Positions 12,001 through 23,104 of a DNA stretch of 64,000 nt are shown here, one piece after another; the stretch's first letter is position 1, and each line of letters starts with the position of its first letter. The translations under genes were made by a program, and so were the position numbers. Source of the stretch: Globisporangium splendens (lineage: Eukaryota > Oomycota > Peronosporomycetes > Pythiales > Pythiaceae); the NCBI GenBank assembly GCA_006386115.1, contig VFIW01000014.1, positions 883,568 through 947,567 of the forward strand, in the 5' to 3' direction. The notes under the pieces were generated by a model. The model saw nothing but the letters and a program-made list of their open reading frames with translations. It searched no databases and was not told where the DNA came from.

Positions 12001-12128
12001 AATGCGTTCTGGTTTGAGAGCAAGCATTGGGTAGGAGGAACAACTGCTTCGGCTTGTGCTTCGAGCGGGGAAGGATTTGGTGCTTTGTCTGCGACTGCGC
12101 TCGCATCCTGTTCATCGGTAGCGTCCAT
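9001..12128 (-). pseudogene. CFAP251: Decayed CFAP251 (WDR66) axonemal WD-repeat/EF-hand gene
   Basis: The coding remnant covers nearly the whole CFAP251-type protein: an N-terminal start (MDATDEQDASAV at 12128), WD repeats (NGVHNLS, AHTGVIYDY, LQGHCHPISCCVVSEDKRW) and the C-terminal EF-hand-like part (REIPNVMRALGFYPTDQEIH, LPEFIKLYMNHRPVFG). In algae and animals this protein belongs to the calmodulin- and spoke-associated complex at the base of radial spokes in the axoneme. The frame is broken four times: a TAG at 11988-11990 where relatives have Trp (LRLA-stop-TFGFNKDI), and frame changes near 11910-11945, 10850-10935 and 10013-10026. No ordinary intron bridges these points. Similarity resumes at once in another frame after each break. 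I call it a pseudogene; sequencing error or unusual splicing is the alternative. Confidence 0.7.
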
Positions 12129-12556
12129 CGTGACGGCGTATGCGAGAATCAGGCGCAGTTTCGCTGTCTGCCCGTGGAGAGTGCGACGGTTATCCCATCG
12201 ACAACGATCTCGATCTATTTTCAAGGAGATGCACCGCATTGCGGAGCGCACAAATACCACCAACGGTGCGTCGACTTGAAGGCAAGGGCTCAGGCCAATC
12301 AACCACCGTCACTCATACTAAATGAGTATCACGGCGACGTCAACATTGTCTTTCCCATGTGATTACAGAAAGACTTCGTGCTTCGTGTCGAAGGCTACAG
12401 CGAGTGAAAACCTTTCATTGTTGCAATAAACAAAATCCTTGGTGCTCCATGTGCAGAGTAGTTTGCTTATTCGTGTTCGTGTGTTTTTGAGATGCTTTGA
12501 AAGGCATGGGTAGGTAACGTGCGACTAAAAACTCAAGGGAGATACTAGTTTTTATA
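12129..12556. other. Intergenic region
   Basis: 428 bp between the CFAP251 remnant and the first C2/DysF gene. It should hold the old CFAP251 promoter and the 3' end of the C2/DysF gene. ORFs here are not protein-like. Confidence 0.5.
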
Positions 12557-13345
12557 TCACGTGAGACTCTTGGCGGATCTAGGGCGGCGGCACACGTTTT
12601 CCCATCGCCGACGACGCACTAGCATTGTGGGGTTGCTCATCGCGTACCACGGTTCCGAGAACGACGACGCGTAGATCCATCCGTCGCGATCGCCTTTGCC
12701 AACATGGAAGTTCCAACTCTGACTTTGAAATCCAAGCAGAGGCTTTGCAGCAATCTCTTCAAACTTGGCAGCCGAGTGGGATCCGTCCTCGTTGCTCCAG
12801 CGTGCTCGATGAGAGAACATGAAGATGGACACATCTAAGCTCCACCCAGAAGCAAGGGACCAGCACTCGTTCTCCCAAATCTCGAGACGCACTTCTGTCA
12901 GGTCCAATGGCGTGACGGTGATGCGCAGAAACACTTGATTAGGTTCCCCGGTCTTGAGCGATGGCGGCACATCCAGAGTGTACCCTTTCGGCGGCGGTAA
13001 CTCTTTTCGGTCAGTTGCAGCAGCACCTGGGGGAGCTTTACTTGTATCCTCCGTGATAAAGTCTTTCAGTGGGATGCTGACGGATCCGAGATGGTCATCC
13101 AGTGTGATGAGGTCGTGGTCGTACACGTCGACGCGTACGCACTGCTCTTTGGGGTTCAGCACCTTGAAGCCAAAGTGCTCGGGTAGGTCCCAGACAGGAT
13201 CCAGCGTTGCTGCGCGACAGGAGCTCCTCGTCGATTGTTCGTCCAAGGTGAACTTGACGTACGGGTTGCTCTTGCCAATGTAATCTCCCTTCGCGAGGTG
13301 CGTCGCGTGCGTGAGCGTCACTTTCACGGCGTGGGAGCAGGCCAT
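12557..13345 (-). CDS. C2 domain plus dysferlin/peroxin (DysF) domain protein
   Basis: A 262-residue single-exon protein from the ATG at 13343-13345. Residues 3-130 form a C2 domain: VKVTLTHATHLAKGD, GKSNPYVKFTLDEQ, a DPVW motif and VDVYDHDLITLDDHLGS, with the Asp-rich loops that usually bind calcium. A linker is followed by a DysF-like part, with WENECWSLASGWSL near residue 165 and GWIYASSFSEPWY...RRRRWEN at the end, the paired Trp/Arg pattern of peroxin and ferlin proteins. There is no membrane helix. Family knowledge suggests calcium-dependent binding to membranes, possibly peroxisomal or plasma membrane; the target is not shown by the sequence. It is a close paralogue of the next gene, in the same orientation. 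Confidence 0.75.
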   Translation of the reverse strand: MACSHAVKVTLTHATHLAKGDYIGKSNPYVKFTLDEQSTRSSCRAATLDPVWDLPEHFGFKVLNPKEQCVRVDVYDHDLITLDDHLGSVSIPLKDFITEDTSKAPPGAAATDRKELPPPKGYTLDVPPSLKTGEPNQVFLRITVTPLDLTEVRLEIWENECWSLASGWSLDVSIFMFSHRARWSNEDGSHSAAKFEEIAAKPLLGFQSQSWNFHVGKGDRDGWIYASSFSEPWYAMSNPTMLVRRRRWENVCRRPRSAKSLT

Positions 13346-13905
13346 TTGCGCGTATTTTCCCGCAGAATTGAACTTGCAGGTTTGTGGGCAAACGCGCAAG
13401 TGATCCCTTCTGTGTTCCCTCAAGCACTTGACTGGTGCAGGAGGAGCGGCTCAAAAAGGTAGCCATTATCAGATTTCGCATCTGGGCAACGCTGTCTTTC
13501 AATGTTGCGCGAACGTTGTCTGAATGCTCACGTCAACAAACAAGCCCGAAAAGTGTACTGACCAGTACCGGTTCGATGAGTTCAGAAATCGGTTTTAAGA
13601 GGAGCTCGAAACTGATTTTTAGCGCTGGTGTGGGTTGATTTTCTGAGGCAACTGTCGGGGACAAAACGCAACACAAAGTCCATACATTTTAATACATTAA
13701 TTGCGAGTCTCATCATGGACGACGCACGCGCGGCATCTCTTCATCTATAGGGGCAGTGCTTCTCGCAACAACAGCGCAGCGGCGCGTGTATTGCTCTCTT
13801 TGTCAACGACAGCGCCGTAGCAGCACCGGGAGGGGATCGAAATACAATGTGGCTGGGATCTCTCTTTTCTCTCTCCTTCTTCTTCTTGCTGTCTTGTGAT
13901 TGCTT
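13346..13905. other. Intergenic region between tandem paralogues
   Basis: 560 bp between the two C2/DysF genes, with several short pyrimidine tracts near 13855-13895. No gene or RNA recognised. Confidence 0.5.
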
Positions 13906-14649
13906 TTAAAACGCTTGCTGCTCTGCTTTTGAGTCAACGGCTACGCAGTGGTTCTCCCATAAACGACGGCGTACAAAGTGCAATCGGCTCTTGGTCGACG
14001 ACCACGGACCCGCCCACGACGTCGCGTACACCCATCCGTTCGAGTCTCCCTTTTTCGCGCAGTACTCCCAGCCACCACCTTCAAGATGTGGCGGGATCGG
14101 AGGCGCAACATCGTTAAAATGCGCCGAGGTCTTGGACTCGTCCTGCGTGCTCCACTGCTGGCGATCCTTCGAGTCGGCCGCGCTCCAGCCCGATCCGATC
14201 GACCACGTCTCGTTCTCCCAGATCACAAACGTCACGTCGCCATCGTCCTGACTCTTCAAGGAGATCTCTAATTCAATCGTGCTCGACCGGTTCTGCTTTG
14301 CAAACTCCGCCGGCACGTCCAGTGTGAACACCTCTATGAATGATTGGTCCATCATGTTGGCGAATCTGGACAACGGGACCACGAGAGAGCCGAGCAGATC
14401 GTCTTGGTTGAGCGCATCGTAGTCAAACACCTTGACGCCGAGGACCGCGCGGTTGACGTCCTCAACCTCGAAGCGGAAGCGCTCGGCGGGGGACCACACG
14501 GGGTTCAGGTTGCTTTTGATGCACGCGCTCTTCTCCTGCTGCCGCTCGACCTCGACGAGCACGTACGGGTCGCTCTTGCCGCCCGTGAAGCTGAAATCGC
14601 TCGCCGCGAGATCCGACGCACGGTGCAGCGTAACGTACAGCACTGGCAT
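13906..14649 (-). CDS. C2 domain plus DysF domain protein, tandem paralogue
   Basis: A 247-residue protein if started at the ATG at 14647-14649 (MPVLYVTLHRASDLAASD), which aligns with the start of the neighbouring paralogue (MACSHAVKVTLTHATHLAKG). The frame stays open upstream to an ATG at 14956-14958, which would add about 103 low-complexity residues (Pro/Glu and Gln/Arg rich); I think this is 5' UTR. The C2 core shows GGKSDPYVLVEVE, LNPVWSP and VKVFDYDALNQDDLLGS. The DysF part shows WENETWSIGSGWS and GWVYATSWAGPW...RRRLWENH. The role is presumably the same as its neighbour's: calcium-dependent membrane binding without a transmembrane anchor. Confidence 0.72.
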   Translation of the reverse strand: MPVLYVTLHRASDLAASDFSFTGGKSDPYVLVEVERQQEKSACIKSNLNPVWSPAERFRFEVEDVNRAVLGVKVFDYDALNQDDLLGSLVVPLSRFANMMDQSFIEVFTLDVPAEFAKQNRSSTIELEISLKSQDDGDVTFVIWENETWSIGSGWSAADSKDRQQWSTQDESKTSAHFNDVAPPIPPHLEGGGWEYCAKKGDSNGWVYATSWAGPWSSTKSRLHFVRRRLWENHCVAVDSKAEQQAF

Positions 14650-16084
14650 TTGTGTGGAGGTGGAATGGGAGCGGAGTGTCTGCGCGCGCGTTTGAGCCTG
14701 CGGTTCTGGTTCTGGTTCTGGTCTGTCGGGTGCGTGCGGCGCGCTGCGAGTCGAAATGCGCTGTCTTTGATGTTGCATGTGGGCTCGGAGTTGGTTATTA
14801 TCCAGCGAGAAAGATCGATACGGACTGTTGGAAGTTGTGACATACGTGAGATAAGGACACTCTCTGGTATTGCATTGGTTGTCAGCGCACTTGAGACACT
14901 TGAATGAGACACCTTGCGCGTCCGTGAAAGCAGGGAGCAGTGATACTACGTGAACCATATGGCTACATGAGGGAACAAATATCGAAGGACAGGAGGCGCT
15001 TTTATTTGGAGCCCTAGATTTTCCACCCAGGTTCAATTGGCGGAGAGCGATTTGCCCAGCAAAATCCACCGAATGCACTTCGGACTACTATTTGTTCCTC
15101 TGAAGCAGTGTGAAATGCTATATTTGGTGTTTGTGAGGACAGACCGGTGTAGGACTTCTAGCTGATTAGTAGTAGTCCGGTTTTGTGATCGGTTGATTTT
15201 TTGGTTCAGATTATGACCAGAATGCAATGACGGTGTCATTCAGGACGTGATGGGGACGTTTTCATTGAACTATGCCTTCGGTGGTCAACCCGGAGTGACT
15301 TTCCTGCATGCAGTCCATGTGGCTGGTGCAGCACAAAATGGAAATAGATCGGTGCTGGGACAGACACGCAGCATATCAATTCTAATTTCTAACCTCTCTG
15401 AGTTCCGCTCTGCTACTGCATCTCCCGAGTTTAGCAGGTAGCGATTGCCATCCAAGACGCAAAATTCCAACTATTGAGCAGACAGAGATGAGTATTTGCG
15501 AGCTCACTACATACCTCTGTTTGAGTGCGAGTCACAGTCACAGAGCTGAAGAACACCAGCATTCTAGCAGCGATGGCCATTTTTCCATCAACATTTCCGT
15601 ACCTTCGCGTCACATCGGTAAGGTTGCTTGAACACATTTCGTGCATTCAGCACCTGCGAACTTACTGTGACTGCCTTGCAGCTGACAGATTGCGGCGTTG
15701 ATGCGCCAGCATCATCAAATAGAGCGATTCCCCCCATCACCTTTTCCAGTAATAACCTCTGAAAACGAAACTTCACATACTTTTACATCAACCACTGTGG
15801 GCAACCTCTACGCTTTTGCCAACATCTTGCAACAATGCAAATTTGCATGAACAAAAACCCTTTCCAATCCGCTCGAACTACAATCGTAGCGATAGTATAC
15901 CTCTTTCCATTGTGATGGTGGCAAAAATGAAGCATGCGCCACCTGGCTTCCTCGTCATAATCCGCTGTTCCCAAGCGACCGCAAACGCGCGAGCAGCTCT
16001 CTGTTCTCTCTCGTGTTCCTATCGCTGTGTGTTTGTGATCGTCACCCGCAGCATTAGTCGAAATCGCGTGGTGGTCAAGGACGC
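14650..16084. other. Intergenic region between divergent genes
   Basis: About 1.4 kb. The first 300 bp may be 5' UTR or an N-terminal extension of the C2/DysF gene. The rest (15079-16084) is AT-richer and has no convincing ORF, repeat or RNA. It should hold the promoter of the HECT ligase gene that starts at 16085. Confidence 0.5.
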
Positions 16085-18325
16085 ATGTCGGACGGTGTCA
16101 TGTCGGCTGTGACGTGGGTCGCCGTCGGGCTCGGCGTACTCCTGGTGGTCGGCATCGTGCTCATCGCGTACTGCTGCTGGTCGCACGGCGGCGACGACGA
16201 GACCGACCCGAGCACGCTGCTGGATGGGCTGCTGCGCCGCGAACAGCTCGAGGACACAATGCTGGTGGCCGGCGGCGAGGGCGGTTGGCAGTGCATCGTG
16301 TGCGCGTATTCCAACAACGAAAAGCACAAGAACTGCCTCATGTGCGGCACGAGCTCCGGGTTCCTCATGACGTCGGCGCTCACGCGCCACAAGAGCTCAG
16401 GCGCGCTTCTCAAGAACGATGAGAGCGTGGACGACCAGGAAACCGCGCGTGCTCGCCAACGTGCGCTGTTCAAGCGCCGCATGAACTCGATGTCGTTGCG
16501 CAAGGACCTCTCGCAGCGCCAGCGCGGCGCGATCCGCCGACGTCTCTGGGAGCGGAAGCAGGACACCGACGGCAAGTTCCACTGGATCCGACAGAACAGC
16601 ACCGACAACTCCAACGACACGGCGCTGTCGGGCAACGCGATGATCCTCACGAGCAACAACCGCGGTGCCGGGAACTCCCGCGGCGTGCAGGTGAAGGGGC
16701 CGCTCGAGAGCATGACGGACTACCACAATCTGCGCTCTCAGGGTTTCGTGTGGCAGTACGACGACCTCGGACGGCTTGTCTGGAAGCAAGCCGAAGATGG
16801 TAACAATCTGAGTGCTACTCCTTTTTTTCTTGTCGAGACGTGCACTCATTATATACTTTGCTGTTTGTGCAAAACAGTCGCGATCGATATGGAATCCTTT
16901 GGAAAGGTGAACGAGGGCAAGGGAGAAGCCATTGACTTTGAGGTGCGCTCTCGGTCAAATATATAAAAGAGATATTTGGTGCTTATGTGAACTCATTTGT
17001 ATGTGAGTGTTTATTTTTCCTGTAGGGCATCATGGCGATGGACTTCCGTGTCAAGAAGCAGTGGTTCCTTGTGCACTTGGCGCAAATCGCGACGCCTGTG
17101 ACCAAAGCGGTCTCGAAGCTTGGTGGGTGTCCTTTACTTATTTGCTTGTGCTTTTGCTTCGACATCATCAGCTAATGTTTTGTATATCTCTGCTGCTCCT
17201 TTAAAAGCTGTGACGCGTGAAAACCTGGTGCAAGAAACGCTCACGCGCCTCACGACGGCGTCCCCGGAAGCGCTGCATACGTACCTCAAGATCACGTTCG
17301 CGGGGGAACCGGGCATCGACGCCGGCGGTCTCTTGCGCGAATGGTTTGGCATCATCTGCAAAGAGATCTTCAGTGAGAAGATGGGACTGTTCGTCCCTAC
17401 AAAGGGAGAAGACATGAGCTACTGGATCGATCCGCTCTCGGGTGAGAAGAACAAGAATCACTTGCAGTACTTCCGCTTGGCTGGTATCCTGATCGGCAAG
17501 GCGCTCTTCGAAGGACTCGTGCTCGATGTTCACTTGGCGCTGCCGCTGCTCAAGCACGTGTTGGGCATCCCGATCTCGTTCTCCGACTTGGAATTCCTCG
17601 ACGAAGATCTCCACCGCAACAGCAAGTGGCTCAAGACCAACACGCAGGTGGAAAACCTGTGTCTGACGTTCAGCATCATGATGGAGAACGGCAAAGAAGT
17701 GGATCTCAAGGAAAATGGACGCAACATTGACGTCACGGACGAGAACAAGGATGAGTACCTCCGCTTGGTGCTCGAGTACCGCATGCTCATGAGCATCGCG
17801 GACCAGCTTCAGGAATTCCTGTCGGGGCTCTACGACGTCGTGCCCAAGGACTTGCTCTCGGTGTTTGATTACCAGGAACTGGAATTGATCCTGTGCGGGA
17901 TCCCGACGATCGACACGGCCGATTGGAAAGCCAACACCAAGGTGCGGTACTATGCCGCCGCTGACGAAGACCGCAAGCGTGGGGCTCCTGTCATCTCGGA
18001 AGAGGCGCAGAACTCGGTCTTGACCTGGTTCTGGATCGTCCTGGAGAGCTTCACACCTGAGGAGCGCGCGCGGCTGCTGCAGTTCACGACCGGCACGAGT
18101 CGTGTGCCCGTGGAAGGCTTCAAGGGACTGATGAGCTCGAGCGGCATCATCCACCCGTTCACGATCCAGTTGATCAAGCGCGGAAACGACACGTCGGATC
18201 TGTTCCCGAAGGCACACACGTGCTTCAACCGGTTGGATCTCCCGTTGTATCGCTCCATGGACGAGATGGAGACGTATTTAACGATGGTGTCCCAGATGGA
18301 GATCATTGGCTTTGGCTTGGAGTAG
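16085..18325 (+). CDS. Membrane-anchored RanBP2-zinc-finger HECT E3 ubiquitin ligase (copy 1)
   Basis: Exons 16085-16799, 16878-16942, 17026-17122 and 17208-18325 give 664 residues. Residues 9-30 are a transmembrane helix (VTWVAVGLGVLLVVGIVLIA) directly after a short N-terminus. A RanBP2-type zinc finger follows at about 67-88 (W68; C70, C73, C84, C87), then a basic region (RQRALFKRRMNSMSL, RQRGAIRRRLWERK). The HECT domain fills roughly the last 360 residues, with GEPGIDAGGLLREWF and the catalytic Cys about residue 631 in KAHTCFNRLDLPLY. The enzyme should take ubiquitin from an E2 and pass it to substrate through a thioester; substrates are unknown. An inverted paralogue lies at 23105-25320 and supports every exon junction by alignment. 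Confidence 0.88.
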
Positions 18326-18525
18326 GCGCTCGCTTCCTGTGCATGGAAACAAACAAAGCAATCCACCCTGAAGAGAAACAAAATGGATGTGCGCGGCAAA
18401 GTTGTACACACAATGCCACAACTGCTGCTGTCCTTGAAACTTGTAGCAATGTCTCTCACAAAGTGGCGTCTACACGACTGAATGTTAATCTATTACATCC
18501 CTTGGTTGTTCATATGGCTTGTTCT

Positions 18526-19191
18526 TTATTTTCTGTCTGCGGCTTCGGCGCGCGCAGCTTTGAATTCCTTGATATCGTGCTGCAGCAACTCGCGCTCGCG
18601 CTGCTTCACGCGTTCGTTGACCCCGCTCTGCGGATCGCGTTTCGCTGTCGATTGTGTCGATGGCGTTGGCGCCAGGAAAATCGCCTTCTGCTGCTCCCAG
18701 TCGGCAGTCGACGTCGGTGCCTGCGTCTCAACACTAGCGGTTGCTGCTGTTTCCTTATTGTTACTCTGTGTGTTTGCAGTCTTCTTGGCTTCGGTCACTT
18801 GCTGCTCGAGCGACGCGATGCGGGAGCGCATTTCCTGGATCATGCTCATGAGCGCGACGTCCTTCTGCTCGCGGTCCGCTTCGCCTTGCAACTCGTCCTG
18901 GATGTGCTGCAGCCGCAACACTTCGTCTTCAGCCTCCATTTCCACCTTGACCTTGTGCAGGTACAGCGCGAGCAGCGTGCCTGGCGTGAACGCGAACATG
19001 GCGTACCAGAACTTGCGCTTCGGAGACAGCAGGTTCCTAACGGAGACACATAGCGATACACACACACAGGATGTCAGAGACACTGGCAATTAGGTCAGAC
19101 GCCATATAGGCAGATAGACAGATTGACGGTTGTCCACGTACTCGACGGCGCCCGGCGGCGCCTCCGAGAAGAGCTGCTTCCACATCGACAT
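18526..19191 (-). CDS. Small single-pass membrane protein with coiled coil, function unknown
   Basis: Two exons, 19142-19191 and 18526-19036, with a GTACGT donor and TTAG acceptor, give 186 residues starting MSMWKQLFSEAPPGAVENLL. A hydrophobic segment at about residues 25-43 (KFWYAMFAFTPGTLLALYLH) is followed by a long charged helix with a coiled-coil pattern (EDEVLRLQHIQDELQGEADR, MRSRIASLEQQVTEAKK). A Ser/Thr/Ala-rich linker and a basic C-terminal helix (RVKQRERELLQHDIKEFK) end the protein. I do not recognise the family. The architecture suggests a membrane-tethered scaffold or assembly factor, possibly mitochondrial, but that is a guess. It converges with the HECT gene, 200 bp between stops. 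Confidence 0.65.
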
Positions 19192-19674
19192 GGCAACTCC
19201 AATATTCACAGGCGCCACACACACAAGCACACTAAGTTCGACTTTCAGGACGAACTTTGCGCTTTGCATGATGGTCAACAAAGAACCAAGTGGAACGCTT
19301 TCTTTCCAATTGTCCAATATCGTGGACAAAATGGAAGAGCGACGTTGAGCGCATGCGCGTTGTTTTCCTCCCGTTTTTTCTATTAGTATGGTGTTTGGGT
19401 CTCTAGTGTATAACACACGAGCAAAAGCAAGTAATTGCTACGGTTCCCTCACTCCATCTCGTCTCTTTTTCTCTCTCTCCGATTATTTCTCTTTTGCTTT
19501 ATGAGTTGCTCTTTCGTCACCTGAGTCACAAAAGTCCCCATGCTGGTTTTGCTTGTGCGCGCGCGCCACAGTCGGCATATGCTTCTCTGCGGTCGCCCAT
19601 CGTCCTTGCAGGATTCAGCGTTCTGGTCTTCGAATCTCCATTGCCATCGCGCTGCTCCACTTTTATTTTTGCAC
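19192..19674. other. Intergenic region
   Basis: 483 bp between the small membrane-protein gene (its promoter side) and the 3' end of EIF4E. No coding sequence or repeat recognised. Confidence 0.5.
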
Positions 19675-20539
19675 TTAGTGGTTCTTGTGCACAAACTCGC
19701 GCGTCGTCCACGCCGGTCCCGTGTTGTTCGTGTTCATACAGTTGAGCACGAGGCCGCGAATCTCATCGGCGCGAGCGCGGTCTGGGGTGCGCAGCCAAAT
19801 CTCGAAACGGTAGTTGTTGCCTGGTTCCTTCTTGTCTCGCTTGTTCTAAAAAGAATGCACAGCATGCAAGTCAGTATCACGGCTTTGGTAGACACCATCC
19901 ATACGATTGCTTCACCGCGCACTTTGTGAATCACGCGCACGCCCGTGATCTCGTTACCAGGGTCGATGGTCTCGCCAATGGCACCTAGCACTAATTTGTC
20001 CCAAAACTCGTCCAGGGCTTCAGGACCGATTTCTGTTGCACACATAACGCAAAGAAGCCTTTAGAGACAACAGTATGCGTTTGATATATAAAACCATCAG
20101 CCATCTTACCTTTGCGGATAGACCATTCGCCGCCTCGTTTGTTCTCTGGATCTTCCCATTCCGGTGTAATGCCGTCCTTAAACACCGCAAACGACTCCAC
20201 CGTGCGATCGGCAAATTTCTTCTTCGTGAACCCGTCGAAGAGCACTTGACTATTCGCGTAGCCGCATACATTCGCATACATAGACAAAGTTAGCGCATTT
20301 TCCCATGTGTCAGCCACCATGTTGGATACGATCGTATCTTCTTGGCTATTTGCATGTCGTGTGGTTGCGTACCTTGGCTTGGGGATGTTGTTCCAGTACG
20401 ACCAGAACTCCTCGACCGTGCGGAACGAGCAGAGCTTGAACAGCTTGTCGCCGTACGCCATGCCTTTGCCCAGTTCGCGCTGCTCCCAGATGGACCAGCC
20501 CGTGTGCAGCTCGTGTCTCTCGTCGTCGCCGGACGCCAT
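19675..20539 (-). CDS. EIF4E: Eukaryotic translation initiation factor 4E
   Basis: Exons 20373-20539, 20110-20249, 19923-20032 and 19675-19845 give 195 residues, close to the usual core length. The cap-binding landmarks are present: HTGWSIWEQRELGKG, EEFWSYWNNIPKPS, VLFDGFTKKKFADRTVE, the PEWEDPENKRGGEW block that supplies the second stacking Trp and the guanine-binding Glu, DEFWDKLVLGAIGE, and FEIWLRT near the end. The protein binds the mRNA 5' cap and recruits eIF4G in the cytoplasm. Junctions follow GT-AG rules and keep the family alignment; the least certain is the third donor (19922, GTGCGC), chosen because it is the only one in phase with the last exon. Confidence 0.9.
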
Positions 20540-20970
20540 CGTTGACTTCTTCGTTTGGTTTTTCTTGCTTTACGTTCGTGGAATAGGCGCTGCTTGGGAT
20601 GTGGAGCAGGCGCACAGACGCGTGATGCCGGAGGTTGCGGATATGTACACGAGGGACCAGTTACGCTCACAGACACACCCACGCACGCACGCACGAGACT
20701 CGCACACAGACACACACAATGAGGCGGAAGATGCGCGGGAGGTGAGGAAATGCTGCTCGTGGGTTTCTTTTTTGCGAAGGGGAAGGGTGGTCGCCTCGCA
20801 CATGATCGACCAGCACCGGTTCCATACCGGTATTTGACAAAAGTAGCACGAAGGTTGCGCATTCCAATGTCGTTACTTATGGATCCATATTGGATTCGGA
20901 AAAATTACACTATATATGGAGATCGCATTGCATTTGGTTAGCGTACTTTATGGGTCGACATGCACCCATT
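20540..20970. other. Intergenic region
   Basis: 431 bp upstream of EIF4E and downstream of the next minus-strand gene. It contains an imperfect CA/CG-rich stretch at about 20670-20720. No gene recognised. Confidence 0.5.
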
Positions 20971-22846
20971 TCACATTTTCTCTCTCTTGGCCGTCATTGT
21001 GCAGGCGAGCGTCGTGCGGAGACTGCCCAGGTTTGCCTTCATGCGCGACCGCGCCAAGAGGATCTCCTCTCCCTTGGTGGCGCTCCCGCGAAGCCACGTG
21101 TTGAGGATGGTGTCGAACCGCTGGAAGCCATCCAGGGACGTGAGCTGGAGCTTCTGAAGCGCGTCATTATTGGAATAGTATGGCGGCGGTGGTGATGCGG
21201 TTGCGCCGCGTTCCTTTGAGTGCGTTCGGACGGGTCGGTCATCAGAAGCGCGTGGAGACACCAATTGTTTCAGTCTGTGGTTGTACTCGATCTCCAGCTT
21301 TGCGCTCCACGTGCGAAGGTACGCGACACCGTTCTCGAACTGCGCGGCGAGGATCTCGTTCATCTTGACTTTGTCCACGACAAACTCTCTGTGAGCGAAC
21401 AACAGAGCAGCATTGTCAGTCAGCGGTACAAGTGAGAGTCATTCGTTCTGTACGACGACATACTCGATCGTGACGCTGATGCATGTTTCCAAGACTTTGG
21501 GGAACACATACACGCGAGACGGAGACGGCGCCGCGACCACGCGCTTGCCGATCGGATCCAAGAGCTGGCGCACCAGGAGCTCCATGAATTCAGTCTGCAC
21601 AAGGGATGGTGATGACAATGCACACACCACAGAGACGCGATCAATTAATACGAAGATAGGATGGAGTTAGTCCTTGGAGTACGACTTACAGCGGATCCTC
21701 TCGACTTGGAAGCATCCTTCGGCATTAGCGGGCGGCACAATCGGCTTGCACACTGTACACACACATATATGAAATTGTCAGCACCAACGTTGTGGATGGC
21801 ATCGAGAACAAAACGTGCGTCTTGATTTGATGTGAAGCCCCTCCCCAAACCTGTTCGGTCGTCTCGAGAATCGATTCCGTGAGTTCTGCGAGTTGCGTCT
21901 TGAATTCGGCGTACACCAGTTCAAACTCGAGCGAGATCTTCGAGATCTGCGGAATGGCTGGTTACCCGCTTGAGGAGACGCAGGCATCGACGGAGATGAC
22001 CCTGAAGTTGCAAGTAGCGCTGTTGCGACGGGTCTCGATTGCCAGTGGTGCTGTGTGTCGGCTTCGATGTTTTCGTTCGCTTCGGTTAGCGTCGAGACTT
22101 TCTCGCATGCCACCGTGACGTTCATGAGCCCATCATGAAGCGCGATCATGCTCAGCAACGCGCTATTGCTACTCCCACTGCTGCCCTGAGTAGAATTTGC
22201 CGTTGCTGCACGCGGATTGGAGTCTCCGGTCGCATTGTGCCCAGTCGATGACGACCACACCGGTCGAGTCGCGATGATCCACGCGAGGTATTTGCGCAAC
22301 GACGGCAGCAGAATCGAGAGCAGCATCACAAACGGGTACACTAGTGGCGCGCCGTCACCATCCGGATTGTTTCCGGTAGCGTCCTCGAGCACTTGCGTGA
22401 ACCCAGCGAGCACTTTGGACCCCAACTCGGTGATGACGTCTTCTTGGAAGTTTTCGTGGACCGGAAGCTGGAGCCTGCGATGCAGTTCGCCCACGAGTTG
22501 CGCGCATTGGCAATAGAACGCCGTGATGCGTGGACTTCGGCGCTCGAAGCTCGTCGCGTTGACCACGAGCGGACTTTCCAGCACTTTCACGCACGAGGCA
22601 CTGCACGGGACGCCGTTCTCATGCGCACACAATTCGCACGTCGAGTCCTTGCGAGCGCTGCTGCTGCTCGACGACGCGCCACTGCTCTTTTTCCCCTTTT
22701 TTCTTCTTTTGCGTTCGCATGGCTGGTAAATCTGCGTTTGCTCAAAGCAAATGCGGAACTCACAAGCGAGTTAGCACGCACACAACATACGACATCAAGA
22801 CATGCAGTCTTCGGGCTCTCAACTCGTTACGGGCGTTTACTTGCAT
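20971..22846 (-). CDS. Unrecognised multi-exon protein
   Basis: Proposed exons 22841-22846 (ATG CAA only, speculative), 22030-22758, 21851-21946, 21690-21752, 21454-21594 and 20971-21384, about 482 residues. I do not recognise the family. The N-terminus is Cys-rich (FRICFEQTQIYQPCERKRRK, CELCAHENGVPCSASC), then a Ser-rich linker, a mostly helical body (GSKVLAGFTQVLEDATG, LLSILLPSLRKYLAWIIATR), a coiled-coil-like exon (ISLEFELVYAEFKTQLAELT), EFMELLVRQLLDPIGKRVVA, and a helical C-terminus (LAAQFENGVAYLRTWSAKLE). Four introns have good sites and a CTAAC branch point is seen near 22770. The donor at 22029 (GTCGCA) is poor, so that junction is uncertain. It follows the HECT2 gene on the same strand. 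Confidence 0.5.
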
Positions 22847-23104
22847 AAATATAGCACATTCCCAAATCTTCGAAACACCATGAAAGCCACACCTCAATCA
22901 ACGGAGAGGTTTCTCACTCTCTCCAAACGATGTCAACGGAGCACAACCAATCACACGAACACGAATGACATAGTACTTACTGCCTACCACCATACTTGAG
23001 CAGCTTGTTTCGAAGAAGGCGTCACACTGGGGTTGAAGATCAGTGTCGTATTGCTACGCTTCCCTTTGAGGTGGTGGAGGATTGGAGCTGTTGCTTGCGC
23101 TCTT

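Noticed and set aside
13424..15078. Long N-terminal extension of the second C2/DysF protein from 15078
   Set aside because: The codon at 15078 is GTG and the extension is low complexity and absent from the paralogue.
17201..18217. 338-codon ORF antisense to HECT copy 1
   Set aside because: The plus strand encodes a clear HECT domain with the catalytic Cys; the antisense reading has no known motif.
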